Positions 24,231 through 32,945 are shown, numbered from the stretch's first letter. The stretch is 39,603 nt of DNA from Bacteroides sp. (GCA_014801815.1 JAAVDM010000021.1:1-39603), one strand, 5' to 3'. Numbers and translations: made by a program. Notes: generated by a model from the letters alone, not told the origin.

Positions 24231-25961
24231 TCAACGTTTCATCAGACGGCCGGCAGAAATTACATCCTTATGAGCACCGTGTACGCCGGGTACACGCTTT
24301 GCTCGCGGCATACGGGTCTTCATCTTGGAAGTAGCAGCTGCAGCAGGCTCGGGGTCTACTGTCATCATGTAGCCTTCCCATTCACCTGTGATTGAATAAC
24401 CCTTGGCTGATACAAGATTAAACTCAAGATTTACCTTTGAATAACCTTCGCCTATACCTTCAGGATATGAAACGGTTACTGTGCCGCCTCCGAGAGGAGC
24501 CATAACGGTATTGTACAATTCACCTGTCTCGGGGTCAATTTCAACAGCACCGAGGTCGCCGTACCAGCTGTAGGAAGGACTCATGCCGTAGTCAATGAAA
24601 CCTGTCAGACCGGTAAAGGCTTTGAACTCGTTGTTGAGTGTGTAAGTCCCCTCTGCAAGAGGTTTACCTTCGGTGAAGAGGTCGAGCCACAAGTAGTCAC
24701 CCTTGTCGCTGTCCTGATCTATAATTAACAGAGTATGCTGTACGAGCCCCTTGGCTATAGTCTCACCCATGATATAGTCAGCACATATAGTGGTGGGTGT
24801 GAATGTAAGGTCTACATTCTCTGTAAGAGTATCAGCAGTATCTATTCCGGGGAAGTCATTATCACAGAAGTTACGTATGTCGGGGGTACCGTCGTATGAG
24901 CCTGTAAGATGGATGCCGTTCTCTGCTACCATATCAAACTCGATATGGGTACCATTGTTGCTTACAGTATATGTGCCTTCTGTGAGGTAAGCTAACTGAC
25001 GTCTGCCATCGGCACCGAGATACATGAGGTATGTACCTGTCGGAGATACAGTACCCCACATGTCAATTTCTCTGCCGCGACCGAAGGTGTAAGGTATATA
25101 AGTGTAGCTTGGTACTTCCTCGCGCCACTCTGCTGTGTAGACACCGTCAATAAGGCGTGCGGGTTTGTAATTGATAGGATCCTCTACTTTGGGCTGATAC
25201 ATATCAAGATTGAGCCAGTAGCCTTCTGTCTGAGTGCCCCACTCATCAAATGTGCCGGTATAAATCTGCACGGTCACATCGTCTGCAAATGGATAGAACC
25301 AGTTACCGTAGAAACGGCCCTGAGCACCCTCGAATGTGATATCCTGGTCCTCAGTAAAATCATTACTTACCGAAGCACCGGCAATGAAATTCATTTCACC
25401 CTGATAACGTACAGCTACCTGTGTGCCGTCGAGTGTGGAAAGTTCCGCACGCATGTCATACTGACCGGGTGCTGTGTGACGGACATCGACTGTGCCGCCG
25501 ATAAGGAACAGCTGAAGAATATCATCTTCACTTTCGCCGAGACGTATCCATGCGGTTGATTTCTGAACGTCCCATGTATTGGGGCCGTTGGTGACACCGG
25601 CGGCAGCACGATAATAGCCGGCGGGCAGTATCGCGTCATAACTGTCTTCGCTGGCGGCGCCTATAAGGGCAAGTGACAGCTGAAGGTCGCCTATTTCAGT
25701 CGGCATACCGTCTGCATCAACACTGCCTGTGGCAACTGACACTTCATATAAACCGTTTGTGCCGCTGAGACGATATACTCCTTCTACAAAATTATCGCAC
25801 TCCAGATAACTGGGAGCCTCTTCAAACTTTATGCTGCCTACATCGGAGGTAGCGAAAACGGTCTTCTCGCCATCTTTGGTAGTCACCACTACCTGATACT
25901 GCTGGGCAAAAGCCGGGCAGCAGGAGGCCACAGCGAGCATGGCCAATATATTATTTCTCAT
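24231..25961 (-). CDS. secreted repeat protein, third gene of exported operon
   Basis: A 576-residue exported protein. The signal peptide is MRNNILAMLAVASCCPAFAQ. A short N-terminal unit follows (VVVTTKDGEKTVFATSDVGSIKF broken at the turn) that recurs in the two preceding gene products. The body consists of several beta-rich modules marked by (A/G)GYY or GTYT strands and tryptophan-rich ends such as WLNLDMY and YLWLDLF. The C-terminus is a basic Ala-rich tail (KTRMPRAKRVPG). No catalytic motif or known domain was recognised. Starts 12 bases after the previous stop, so the three genes form an operon. Probably a surface or periplasmic binding protein; that is inference. Confidence 0.72.
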   Translation of the reverse strand: MRNNILAMLAVASCCPAFAQQYQVVVTTKDGEKTVFATSDVGSIKFEEAPSYLECDNFVEGVYRLSGTNGLYEVSVATGSVDADGMPTEIGDLQLSLALIGAASEDSYDAILPAGYYRAAAGVTNGPNTWDVQKSTAWIRLGESEDDILQLFLIGGTVDVRHTAPGQYDMRAELSTLDGTQVAVRYQGEMNFIAGASVSNDFTEDQDITFEGAQGRFYGNWFYPFADDVTVQIYTGTFDEWGTQTEGYWLNLDMYQPKVEDPINYKPARLIDGVYTAEWREEVPSYTYIPYTFGRGREIDMWGTVSPTGTYLMYLGADGRRQLAYLTEGTYTVSNNGTHIEFDMVAENGIHLTGSYDGTPDIRNFCDNDFPGIDTADTLTENVDLTFTPTTICADYIMGETIAKGLVQHTLLIIDQDSDKGDYLWLDLFTEGKPLAEGTYTLNNEFKAFTGLTGFIDYGMSPSYSWYGDLGAVEIDPETGELYNTVMAPLGGGTVTVSYPEGIGEGYSKVNLEFNLVSAKGYSITGEWEGYMMTVDPEPAAAATSKMKTRMPRAKRVPGVHGAHKDVISAGRLMKR

Positions 25962-25973
25962 ATAGCAGTAGGC

Positions 25974-26456
25974 TTATTTTATGATTTTGAACGATTGTCC
26001 CTTTGCAGCAAACACGTATGCACCGGGATTCCAGCCCTGAGTGTTTACTGTGGCTGCACCTGAGAGGTCGGCGGTTGCCGAAGCTACACGACGTCCGGCA
26101 AGGTCATAGACCATGACAGCGGTTTCCGGTTCGAGTCCGGATACTGTCACAATGCCGCCGACAAGGCGTACACTCATTGACGGAGTAGCCTTAATATCGT
26201 TCACAGCGGTATTTATATTATTGAAAGTGAAGCTCACACCTTCCGACATAGGGTACACCACACGGGTTTCATCGATGTCAGTCAGAACAAGGTCATTGCC
26301 TTCAAAAGTCACACGGGGTTCGAGTGCGAAGCTATATTCAATGCTTTGTCCGTTGCCGGTATGTACTATCAGATTTGCAGTGCCCATATCGTCCTGAGCC
26401 AACGCACTGCCGGCAAAGGCAAGAGCCATGGTCAAAGCACTTATTATTTTTTTCAT
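25974..26456 (-). CDS. small secreted protein with type IX-like C-terminal domain
   Basis: A 160-residue exported protein. The signal peptide MKKIISALTMALAFAGSALA precedes the shared N-terminal unit (IVHTGNGQSIEYSFALEPRVTF). The C-terminal 80 residues (VRLVGGIVTVSGLEPETAVMVYDLAGRRVA, with later GAYVFAAKGQSFKIIK) look like the sorting domain of type IX-secreted proteins: a VYDLAGRRV strand and a final K(I/V)xK. It is essentially signal, short domain and tail, without an obvious cargo. It sits between the two larger proteins of the operon with gaps of 11 and 12 bases. Confidence 0.72.
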   Translation of the reverse strand: MKKIISALTMALAFAGSALAQDDMGTANLIVHTGNGQSIEYSFALEPRVTFEGNDLVLTDIDETRVVYPMSEGVSFTFNNINTAVNDIKATPSMSVRLVGGIVTVSGLEPETAVMVYDLAGRRVASATADLSGAATVNTQGWNPGAYVFAAKGQSFKIIK

Positions 26457-26467
26457 AGTCGGTATTA

Positions 26468-27349
26468 TCAGGGATTGGTTAAGAATTTGATTTCACCCTC
26501 ATAAATTATGATAGCTTTGCGACCGCTTTCGAGTGTGAGATCCATAGTTATAGTGTAGATATCACCGTTTTTCTCTACAGTGACAGGACCGTTGTAGTGA
26601 TTGTCGGTATAAGGATTGTAGGTGGTGAGCACACTGCGTGGGCCGTAAGTACCCGGAGTGCAGTCTTCCGAATATTCATAGACACCCGGAGTCAGCTCTG
26701 TGGCGTCAGTTGCATCGAATACATCAGTAACCATTTCGAAGGTCCAGTTTGTATCATTGAAACGGAGACTGAACTCACCGGGCTGCGGATCATTGATTTC
26801 CGCAACTCTACATTCTGTGGCTGTAAGCTCCAGAATGGGTGAGTAACCGGGCAGTGGGCCTGAATAGACGGCGTTGAATTCCGTCTCTCCGTCGAGGGTC
26901 AGAGCAAACGTTATGACATATTCGTTTCCGTTAGCAGCTACGGTTATCTCACCGGCAGTGATTGCGTGCTGTGTGCCGCTGAGAGTCACCCATGACCAGT
27001 TGGGGTCGGTATCGAATGTCCATTCAGTATTGGCAGGACTGGCAGTGTAGACACCGGGCTCAAGATATTCAGCCGTCTGAGGACCACAGAGGAAAAGCTG
27101 CAGCTCGGTGCCGTTGGCTTCAGTAAATGTAAGGTCTGTACGGCCATACGAATAAGGATGGGCTGATGCGGTAGTGAAAGTCACTGTGCCCGGATCGGGA
27201 TTAGAAATCTCGACAAACGAGACCTCGCTGACATAGTCGATGTTGAACTTTGTCATGAGTCCTTCGGTGTCGGTTACGGTCATGGTCTGGGCTTGTGCCG
27301 TTACCATGAACGCTCCCGCCGCAAAGAGGGTGGCAAGGAATTTGTTCAT
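26468..27349 (-). CDS. secreted repeat protein, first gene of exported operon
   Basis: A 293-residue exported protein. The signal peptide MNKFLATLFAAGAFMVTAQA leads into the shared N-terminal unit (VTDTEGLMTKFNIDYVSEV then SFVE). Two beta-rich modules of about 115 residues follow, one at roughly 55-165 and one at 175-290, each with an (E/T)PGVY strand. They resemble modules of the 576-residue protein of the same operon. No active site was found. The promoter lies 28 bases upstream. The name and role are unknown, though a surface or polysaccharide-handling role would be usual for such operons. Confidence 0.72.
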   Translation of the reverse strand: MNKFLATLFAAGAFMVTAQAQTMTVTDTEGLMTKFNIDYVSEVSFVEISNPDPGTVTFTTASAHPYSYGRTDLTFTEANGTELQLFLCGPQTAEYLEPGVYTASPANTEWTFDTDPNWSWVTLSGTQHAITAGEITVAANGNEYVITFALTLDGETEFNAVYSGPLPGYSPILELTATECRVAEINDPQPGEFSLRFNDTNWTFEMVTDVFDATDATELTPGVYEYSEDCTPGTYGPRSVLTTYNPYTDNHYNGPVTVEKNGDIYTITMDLTLESGRKAIIIYEGEIKFLTNP

Positions 27350-27377
27350 AGAGTGTGTTGGTTAATGTTAGCAGAGC

Positions 27378-27408
27378 CAAAGATATTAAGAAGTTGTGAT
27401 ATTTGCAA
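27378..27408 (-). promoter_or_regulatory. promoter of the secreted three-gene operon
   Basis: The minus strand reads TATCTTTG (27378-27385) with TTG (27406-27408) 20 bases upstream, a complete Bacteroidetes promoter. Confidence 0.75.
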
Positions 27409-27477
27409 ATAAATAATAATATTTTTTAAATTTTAATTCATAACTCAATGATTTAGATATTATTTAATATACACTAT

Positions 27478-27514
27478 AAAAATACCCTCTCTGCTCGGCA
27501 GAGAGGGTATTTTT
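27478..27514. terminator. 17-bp perfect hairpin, 3-base loop, after the minus-strand terD
   Basis: The arms 27478-27494 and 27498-27514 pair perfectly around TCG and are flanked by an A run and a T run. It ends the leftward operon that carries terD and separates it from the secreted-protein operon. Confidence 0.88.
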
Positions 27515-27538
27515 TGTGAAATGGAATAGTATGACCGC

Positions 27539-28102
27539 TCAGGCGAATAAGCGAGCGTAACGGTTAACGAGTTCCTGCAGCCCACCATGCACACCGCGTC
27601 CCATAGCTTCGAAACGCCAGCTGCCGTTGCGTCGGTAAAGACGACCGAATTCTACGGCGGTTTCTATAGAGAAGTCCTCGTCAAGATCATAGCGGGCCAC
27701 TTCCACTTCACGGTTCGGGTCCTCTACGTTATAGAGACTTATAAAGGAGTTGTGTACCTGTCCGAAGTTCTGACGACGTGTGTCGGCTTCGTGGATAGTG
27801 ACGGTAAAGATAATCTCTTCGATGCGCGGGTCAACCTTTTCGAGGTCTACGGTAAGGCTTTCTCCATCATCGCCGGTGAGGTCATCACCCGACGACTCGA
27901 CAGAATCATCGACAGATCTCTGATTGTTATAGAACACGAAGAAGCGTTCGGCCGGAATCTGACCGTCGCTACCGAGCATGAAAGCTGAGGCATCGAGGTC
28001 GAAATCAAACCCGGTGCCGATATTAGGTTTCCAGCCAAGCACGATACGTACTTTTTTCAGACCGAGATCAATGCGCTGGCCCTTGGTGAGATTGATTGCC
28101 AT
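27539..28102 (-). CDS. terD: TerD-family calcium-binding stress protein
   Basis: A 187-residue protein of the TerD/CABP family. Key segments are the N-terminal INLTKGQRIDLGLKKVRIVLGW, the acidic calcium site GFDFDLDASAF, FFVFYNNQRS, the GDDLTGDDGESL loop, TVTIHEA, and the C-terminal GRLYRRNGSWRF. These match Klebsiella TerD in order. Ter proteins are linked to tellurite tolerance, phage resistance and membrane-associated stress complexes. It is the last gene of the leftward operon, 48 bases after the CCA-like gene, and there is no promoter box in the gap. It is clearly a paralogue of the terD at 31707 on the other side. Confidence 0.93.
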   Translation of the reverse strand: MAINLTKGQRIDLGLKKVRIVLGWKPNIGTGFDFDLDASAFMLGSDGQIPAERFFVFYNNQRSVDDSVESSGDDLTGDDGESLTVDLEKVDPRIEEIIFTVTIHEADTRRQNFGQVHNSFISLYNVEDPNREVEVARYDLDEDFSIETAVEFGRLYRRNGSWRFEAMGRGVHGGLQELVNRYARLFA

Positions 28103-28150
28103 AAGTCAGTTGGGTAAATAGGTTCTTTATTAAATTGATTTAAGAGCTAC

Positions 28151-29569
28151 TTATCTGAAACGACGTATCAGACGTTCGTAGTCATTGCGTCTCGGGTTGT
28201 GCAGTGCCATTTTGAGAAGATGCTGAGTGACACGATGTATAAACTTCTGGCTTCGCGTACCTTTGATACGGCTTATATCTTCGGTACTTACCGGCAGCTC
28301 GAAGTCAAACATGTGGTCGCCGGTTTCTATCATCTCCTGTGTGCGCCGGCGTATATACTTAACCTGTTCGAGATATATGCCCGAGGCATGATTGAAAGCG
28401 TCGATAAGATCGAGCAGTGCTTCGAACATCTCATAGTTACCGCTTGCCAACTGCAGGCGCCGCAGGTCACGGTCAGTCATATACTCGGCATGTTCACCCC
28501 ATGTCACGGCTGCGCGGTGATGTGTGATAAGGAAAAGAGTACGGCGTACTATGGGGGAGTCGTAATGCAGCGCACGCATCATCTGTCGTGCCACTTTTGT
28601 ACTCCTCAGTTCGTACTGCGGGTAGGAAACAGTGCCGTCCGGGTGCCGTACTTTCGAGGGTTGTTTGCCGGTCTCGTACAGCATGGCGGCCAGACGTAGC
28701 GGTAGCCACGGGTGATTCTCCGTCTTTTCGAGATAGTGAAGTGTGTCAAGAGTATGGTCCCATACACTGTAGTCGGACGGGTTCATATCCTCTTTGGCAG
28801 GCTGTCGTGTATCATCGGGTAGACGTTTGAGCGGGTTCAGCTGCGGAAATATGAAGGAAAGTGCGCCTATGTCGCGCAGGTAGCCCAGTCCTATATCCGG
28901 ACGCGGGCCTGTAAGCAACTTATTGAATTCGCCGATAAGACGCGGACGTGAGATGATATTGAGCCTGCCGGCATTTGCACTCATGGCTTCAAGCAGATTG
29001 TTGTCAATTTTCCAGCCGAAGCGTGCCGCAAAACGTACACAGCGCAATATACGCACCGGGTCATCATCGAAAGTCTCGAAAGGCTCGGTAGGGGTACGGA
29101 GCACATGTTCGTGTATGTGCTTTACACCAACCCCGGTGATGTCGATGAGCCGATCGTTGGTTATGTCGTAATAGAGTGAGTTGATTGTCAGGTCACGGCG
29201 CAGGCAGTCCTCCTGCAGACTGCCGAATGCCGTCTCCGGATTGCGACTGTTGTGGTCGGTGTACTTTTCGCGGCGTGTCTGTACCACCTGCAGTTCATCG
29301 TCGGGAAATTCACGTAACTGCAGCTTGGCCGTACCGAATTTCGGAAACAGTACCGGTTCACTTACCGTGAGCTTATTTGCGGCCAGCCAATTAGCGAATC
29401 TTATGCCGCCGTCCGGCAGGTCGACGGCAAGATCCACGTCCTTGATGTCGTTGCCCATCACCTCGTCACGACAGCAGCCCCCGACGGCATATACATGTCC
29501 CTCGTAGGGTGTGTCCTTGGTGAGTCGGCGCAGATAGGCGCAGATGTCATGGTATATCTGTGTGGTCAT
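28151..29569 (-). CDS. CCA-adding-type nucleotidyltransferase with degenerate HD motif
   Basis: A 472-residue protein. The class II nucleotidyltransferase head is clear: VGGCCRDEVMGNDIKDVDLAV (catalytic D44 and D46), RRDLTINSL and DDPVRILRCVRFAARF. This is the tRNA CCA-adding / poly(A)-polymerase fold. The C-terminal helical half has AAMLYETGKQPSKV where HD-containing relatives read LLHDIGKP, so the metal-binding His-Asp pair is lost. It may be the housekeeping enzyme or a specialised paralogue of the Ter operon; I cannot tell. It lies 14 bases after the phosphoribosyltransferase gene and 48 before terD. The enzyme fold is certain, the substrate is not. Confidence 0.82.
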   Translation of the reverse strand: MTTQIYHDICAYLRRLTKDTPYEGHVYAVGGCCRDEVMGNDIKDVDLAVDLPDGGIRFANWLAANKLTVSEPVLFPKFGTAKLQLREFPDDELQVVQTRREKYTDHNSRNPETAFGSLQEDCLRRDLTINSLYYDITNDRLIDITGVGVKHIHEHVLRTPTEPFETFDDDPVRILRCVRFAARFGWKIDNNLLEAMSANAGRLNIISRPRLIGEFNKLLTGPRPDIGLGYLRDIGALSFIFPQLNPLKRLPDDTRQPAKEDMNPSDYSVWDHTLDTLHYLEKTENHPWLPLRLAAMLYETGKQPSKVRHPDGTVSYPQYELRSTKVARQMMRALHYDSPIVRRTLFLITHHRAAVTWGEHAEYMTDRDLRRLQLASGNYEMFEALLDLIDAFNHASGIYLEQVKYIRRRTQEMIETGDHMFDFELPVSTEDISRIKGTRSQKFIHRVTQHLLKMALHNPRRNDYERLIRRFR

Positions 29570-29583
29570 GTTTTCTCAGCTAT

Positions 29584-30789
29584 TCAGCGTATGTGCAATG
29601 CTCCTTCAAAGCGGGCAACCACATCGGGATTGCCCGAATGTTTGCCCGGGTCGGAAGAGAGTTTGCACGTGTCGCACCAGAACGGCCACGAAGCCTCGGG
29701 TTTCACCGATGTCAGTTTAATGACGATGTTGAGCGGGTGTAGTCCCTCGATGTCGTTGGTGAAGTGAGTGCCGATACCGTATGAAGGCAGACAGCGTCCC
29801 TCGGCGTAATGTTGCAGAGCAATGGCCGAGTCTGTGGTCAGGGCGTTACTGAACACCACCTGCTTATAACGCGGGTCTATGCCTAACGAACGGTATTTGG
29901 CTATGATTTTGTCAAGCTGTTCACGGTTGTTACCACTGTCCACACGCAGTCCTCGGAAGAGATTGGCGTAGTCTTCTGTAAAGTTAAGGCTGAATATGCG
30001 CCAGCCGTAAGTATCATATAGGAATGTGCCCAAAGCACCCTGATAAGTGCGTGCCCAAGCCTGCATAGCGAGCTTGTTGGCCATGACAGGGCCGTACATA
30101 CCGGCTATGGCACATATAAGCTCGTGAGCCATAGTGCCGATAGGAGTGAGGTTGTACTTCATGGCCAGATATATGTTGCTGGTGCCGGCAAAGCGGCCTA
30201 ACCATTCATCTGAAGAGTGGCTGACATCGGTAAAAGCTTCCACTACCGTATCCTGTACTATTAGTGAGGCGCGACGGCGTGTGCCGAACTCGCTGAATAC
30301 ACATCCACCTTCAAGAAGTTTCCGGCCTTTGTCACAGGCACCGAGACGCACCTTACCGAGGTCTACCAGCGGTTCGAGACCCATCATGCGGTAGTAAAGC
30401 TCCGATACTATGGCCAGTGTCTTGACTTCAAGTAATATGGTCTGACACCAGGGGCCTTCGAAACCTATCTGGAGATGTCCCGAAGCGTCCTGTGTTATTA
30501 TGACCTGACGCGGATTGTAGCGGAACCCCCGGAGATAGTCGTAGAGCCAGTGGGGTATATACGGACAGGCACGTTTCATGAAACGTGCCTCCTCCTGTGT
30601 CATGACCACATCGGCAAGGGAGTCTATCTGTTCGCGCATAGCTTTGGCGAAACCGACCGGAAAGACCATATTGTTTCGGTCGGTGAATGTGTAGCGCACT
30701 TCGGCGCGGGGAAAATTGTCGACCACGGCGCAGCACATCGTGAACTTATAGAGGTCGTCGTCGGTAAAGTGGGTTATAATAGGACGCAT
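29584..30789 (-). CDS. pncB: nicotinate phosphoribosyltransferase family protein, divergent
   Basis: A 401-residue protein of the PncB family, which makes nicotinate mononucleotide from nicotinate and PRPP. Its segments run in the family order: DDDLYKFTM near the start, SEFGTRRRASL, the reactive His in NLTPIGTMAHEL (H222), and SYGIGTHFTNDI with PLNIVIKL. Two motifs that are usually conserved differ: LRHDSGDP is LRVDSGNN, and VFSDxL is VFSNAL. This may mark a changed substrate. It is the second gene of the leftward operon, 12 bases after the SprT gene. A 24-bp palindrome lies inside it (30567-30590). The gene symbol is by family; function may differ. Confidence 0.82.
   Translation of the reverse strand: MRPIITHFTDDDLYKFTMCCAVVDNFPRAEVRYTFTDRNNMVFPVGFAKAMREQIDSLADVVMTQEEARFMKRACPYIPHWLYDYLRGFRYNPRQVIITQDASGHLQIGFEGPWCQTILLEVKTLAIVSELYYRMMGLEPLVDLGKVRLGACDKGRKLLEGGCVFSEFGTRRRASLIVQDTVVEAFTDVSHSSDEWLGRFAGTSNIYLAMKYNLTPIGTMAHELICAIAGMYGPVMANKLAMQAWARTYQGALGTFLYDTYGWRIFSLNFTEDYANLFRGLRVDSGNNREQLDKIIAKYRSLGIDPRYKQVVFSNALTTDSAIALQHYAEGRCLPSYGIGTHFTNDIEGLHPLNIVIKLTSVKPEASWPFWCDTCKLSSDPGKHSGNPDVVARFEGALHIR
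30567..30590. repeat. 24-bp perfect palindrome inside the phosphoribosyltransferase gene
   Basis: The segment starts AGGCACGTTTCA and its second half is the exact reverse complement, centred on CA/TG. It encodes the ARFMKRA region. A stem of this length inside a coding sequence is unusual and could pause RNA polymerase or ribosomes or bind a dimeric protein. Confidence 0.75.
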
Positions 30790-30801
30790 GCTTTTGTATT
30801 G

Positions 30802-31500
30802 TCAAGGTTTTGAGCTGGGTTGACGGGCTGTGATAGGCTGGAATTTGTGTCCGTCACAGGTACACGGGGTTGCTGTCGCCACATGTTTGTCATAATCAGT
30901 GTCTGATATGAGCATGGCTTTGGCAGTGCGTGACAGACCGTAGCGGTTAAACCACGGGTCGGCACTCCACCACCATTCCACAGCTATGACACGCGGACAG
31001 GCAGTGAAGGCAGCGTGTATTTCGAACAGTCGTTTACGGGCACACACGGTTATAAGCCGACGTCCGTCGCGCCAGTGAGTGATACAGATGAGGTGCGGCT
31101 TGATACGTGTGTCACTGTCAAGAGTTTCTGAAGTTGTCAGGCCGCGTACGCTCATAGTCAGTCCGAGGCGTCGGTTAATATCATTCATGAGCGCAAGAAA
31201 CTGACGCCCGTGCGGTCCGTCATCGACCGTATGGGTGTACCATATATAATAATGTATCATTTCGTGCACGATGGTATCGACCAGTTCGTCTTCCGAACGG
31301 TCAAGACATCGGCTGATGCGCATGTGACATTCACCGGCACCTCGCGGACGTGAGGCCGGCCATACCTTGGGGTGTACGAATGCACCAAGGTGTGTGAGAG
31401 AGTCCGTCAGTCTGATTGGCAGACGGGGCAGACGACCACCGAAACAGAGAACATTATAGTGGTCAAAAACGGTATTGACAAAATCAAGAGTGGCACGCAT
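30802..31500 (-). CDS. SprT-like zinc metalloprotease domain protein
   Basis: A 232-residue protein from the ATG at 31500 (a TTG at 31521 would add 7). The zinc motif HEMIH with a third His in DGPHGRQF is the SprT/Spartan pattern; relatives cut DNA-protein crosslinks or are of unknown use. The C-terminal part (residues 130-200) has WRDGRRLITVC and WWWSADPWFNRYGLS. It begins the leftward operon SprT / PncB-like / CCA-like / TerD. A TATATTTG box at 31506-31513 ends 5 bases before the ATG, so the transcript is likely leaderless. The protease fold is supported by motif; its target is unknown. Confidence 0.78.
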   Translation of the reverse strand: MRATLDFVNTVFDHYNVLCFGGRLPRLPIRLTDSLTHLGAFVHPKVWPASRPRGAGECHMRISRCLDRSEDELVDTIVHEMIHYYIWYTHTVDDGPHGRQFLALMNDINRRLGLTMSVRGLTTSETLDSDTRIKPHLICITHWRDGRRLITVCARKRLFEIHAAFTACPRVIAVEWWWSADPWFNRYGLSRTAKAMLISDTDYDKHVATATPCTCDGHKFQPITARQPSSKP

Positions 31501-31505
31501 AACAG

Positions 31506-31513
31506 CAAATATA
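31506..31513 (-). promoter_or_regulatory. TAnnTTTG box at the start of the leftward SprT-TerD operon
   Basis: The minus strand reads TATATTTG, ending 5 bases before the ATG at 31500. No clear -33 TTG was found. The divergent rightward operon has its own box about 140 bases away. Confidence 0.5.
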
Positions 31514-31653
31514 AACGCCAACGGGCACGCTGTTATGTATGGTGTGCCCCTTGGAAATGCAAAAATACGTAAAATCTGCCGAAAAATTACCTATTACTTC
31601 GAAAATATGTTGATAAACACATATTGTCATGATGTATTATGTGACTTTTTAAC

Positions 31654-31661
31654 TAAATTTG
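31654..31661 (+). promoter_or_regulatory. TAnnTTTG box of the rightward Ter operon
   Basis: TAAATTTG lies 45 bases before the terD ATG, in an AT-rich gap. No clear -33 TTG was found at the usual spacing. Confidence 0.6.
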
Positions 31662-31706
31662 CAAATAGATACCCGATATTGCATCATATTTTAAATATAT
31701 ATCGAC

Positions 31707-32264
31707 ATGGCAATCAATCTGCAGAAGGGCCAGCGCATAGGCGTAGGTCTGCGTAAAGTAGGCATAGGTCTCGGCTGGGACCCTAACGACAGTACAGGTT
31801 TTGACTTTGATCTTGATGCCGCAGCTTTTATGGTCGGTGAAGACCGCAAGCTCCCGGTAGATGAGTTCTTTGTGTTTTATAATAACAAGCTGTCACCTGA
31901 CGGTGCTGTGGCTGCCGGTGATGACGACCGCACAGGGTCCAGCTCGGTAGGCGGTGACGATGAGACATTAACTGTCAATCTTGATAAAGTAGACCCCCGT
32001 ATCAACGAGATAATTTTCACCGTTACCATACACGAGGCCGAAGCACGCCGTCAGAACTTCGGCCAGGTACACAACAGCTATATACGAATATATAATGAAG
32101 AGACCGGCGAGGAACTGGCCAAGTATGAGCTGGAAGAGGACTTCTCGATTGAGACAGCCGTAGAATTCGGCCGTCTCTACCGTCGCAACGGAGAGTGGAA
32201 GTTTGAGGCTATAGGCAACGGCTACAAGGGCGGTCTTGAGTTCTTCCTCGAAAAGTATAATTGA
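31707..32264 (+). CDS. terD: TerD-family calcium-binding stress protein
   Basis: A 185-residue TerD protein opening the rightward operon. It shares with its paralogue at 27539 the INLQKGQRIGVGLRKVGI start, the acidic GFDFDLDAAAF site, FFVFYNNKLS, TVTIHEA, QVHNSYIRI and GRLYRRNGEWKF. The loop between FYNN and the LTVNL strand is longer here (GDDDRTGSSSVGGDDE) and rich in Asp. The family forms calcium-binding beta-sandwiches found with TerY, TerB and TerC. The next TerD-like gene starts 18 bases after the stop. Confidence 0.94.
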   Translation: MAINLQKGQRIGVGLRKVGIGLGWDPNDSTGFDFDLDAAAFMVGEDRKLPVDEFFVFYNNKLSPDGAVAAGDDDRTGSSSVGGDDETLTVNLDKVDPRINEIIFTVTIHEAEARRQNFGQVHNSYIRIYNEETGEELAKYELEEDFSIETAVEFGRLYRRNGEWKFEAIGNGYKGGLEFFLEKYN

Positions 32265-32282
32265 TAACTGAAAAAACTTACT

Positions 32283-32945
32283 ATGGCTATCAACTTACAG
32301 AAAGGTCAGAAAATAAATCTTGAGAAAAACAACGGTTCAAAACTTACCGATTTCTGTGTAGGCTGCAACTGGGGTGCCATAACCAAACGTGGTGGTTTTC
32401 TCGGTATAGGCAAACAGACAATAGATGTCGACCTTGACCTTAGCTGCGCTATGTTTGACGCAAAGGGGCAGCTTGTGGACTTTATCTATTCACCTCTTTA
32501 TCGTCCCGAGCTGCTGGCACAATATGGTCAGAAACCGGGCAAGCTGTCCAGCTATGACGGCGCTCTGCGTCACACCGGTGACGACCTTAAAGGTGACCAG
32601 AACGGTAATGACGGTATTGACAACGAGATTCTGACCGTTGACCTCAAACGTGTCAGCCCTCAGATTGACCAGATTGTATTCTTCCTTAATACATGCGGTC
32701 AGGAAGACTTCTCACAGATACCCTACGCCACGATACGTATGTTCGAGGGTACGCCTACACATGTCAAGGAGGTATTTGCCCAGTATGACGTAGCTGCCGA
32801 GTCTCAGTATGCCGGTATGGGAGCTCTCATTATGGGTAAGCTCTACCGTCGCAACGGAGAGTGGAAGTTTGCCGCTATCGGTGAGGCGTATGCCGATCGT
32901 TTTATCGGCCAGACTCTGGAGCGTCTGCAGAAGCAGATGGCCTGA
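32283..32945 (+). CDS. second TerD-like protein (TerZ/TerA-like variant)
   Basis: A 220-residue member of the TerD family. The start MAINLQKGQKINLEKN, the VDLDLSCAMFD acidic strand, the HTGDDLKGDQNGNDG loop, IVFFLNTCGQEDF, and GKLYRRNGEWKF define the fold. It is longer than TerD by an insertion after the acidic strand (LVDFIYSPLYRPELLAQYG), as in TerZ or TerX-type paralogues. One of its acidic calcium residues differs from TerD (DVDLDLSC versus FDFDLDAS). It probably forms mixed complexes with TerD and follows it by 18 bases in one operon. Confidence 0.88.
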   Translation: MAINLQKGQKINLEKNNGSKLTDFCVGCNWGAITKRGGFLGIGKQTIDVDLDLSCAMFDAKGQLVDFIYSPLYRPELLAQYGQKPGKLSSYDGALRHTGDDLKGDQNGNDGIDNEILTVDLKRVSPQIDQIVFFLNTCGQEDFSQIPYATIRMFEGTPTHVKEVFAQYDVAAESQYAGMGALIMGKLYRRNGEWKFAAIGEAYADRFIGQTLERLQKQMA

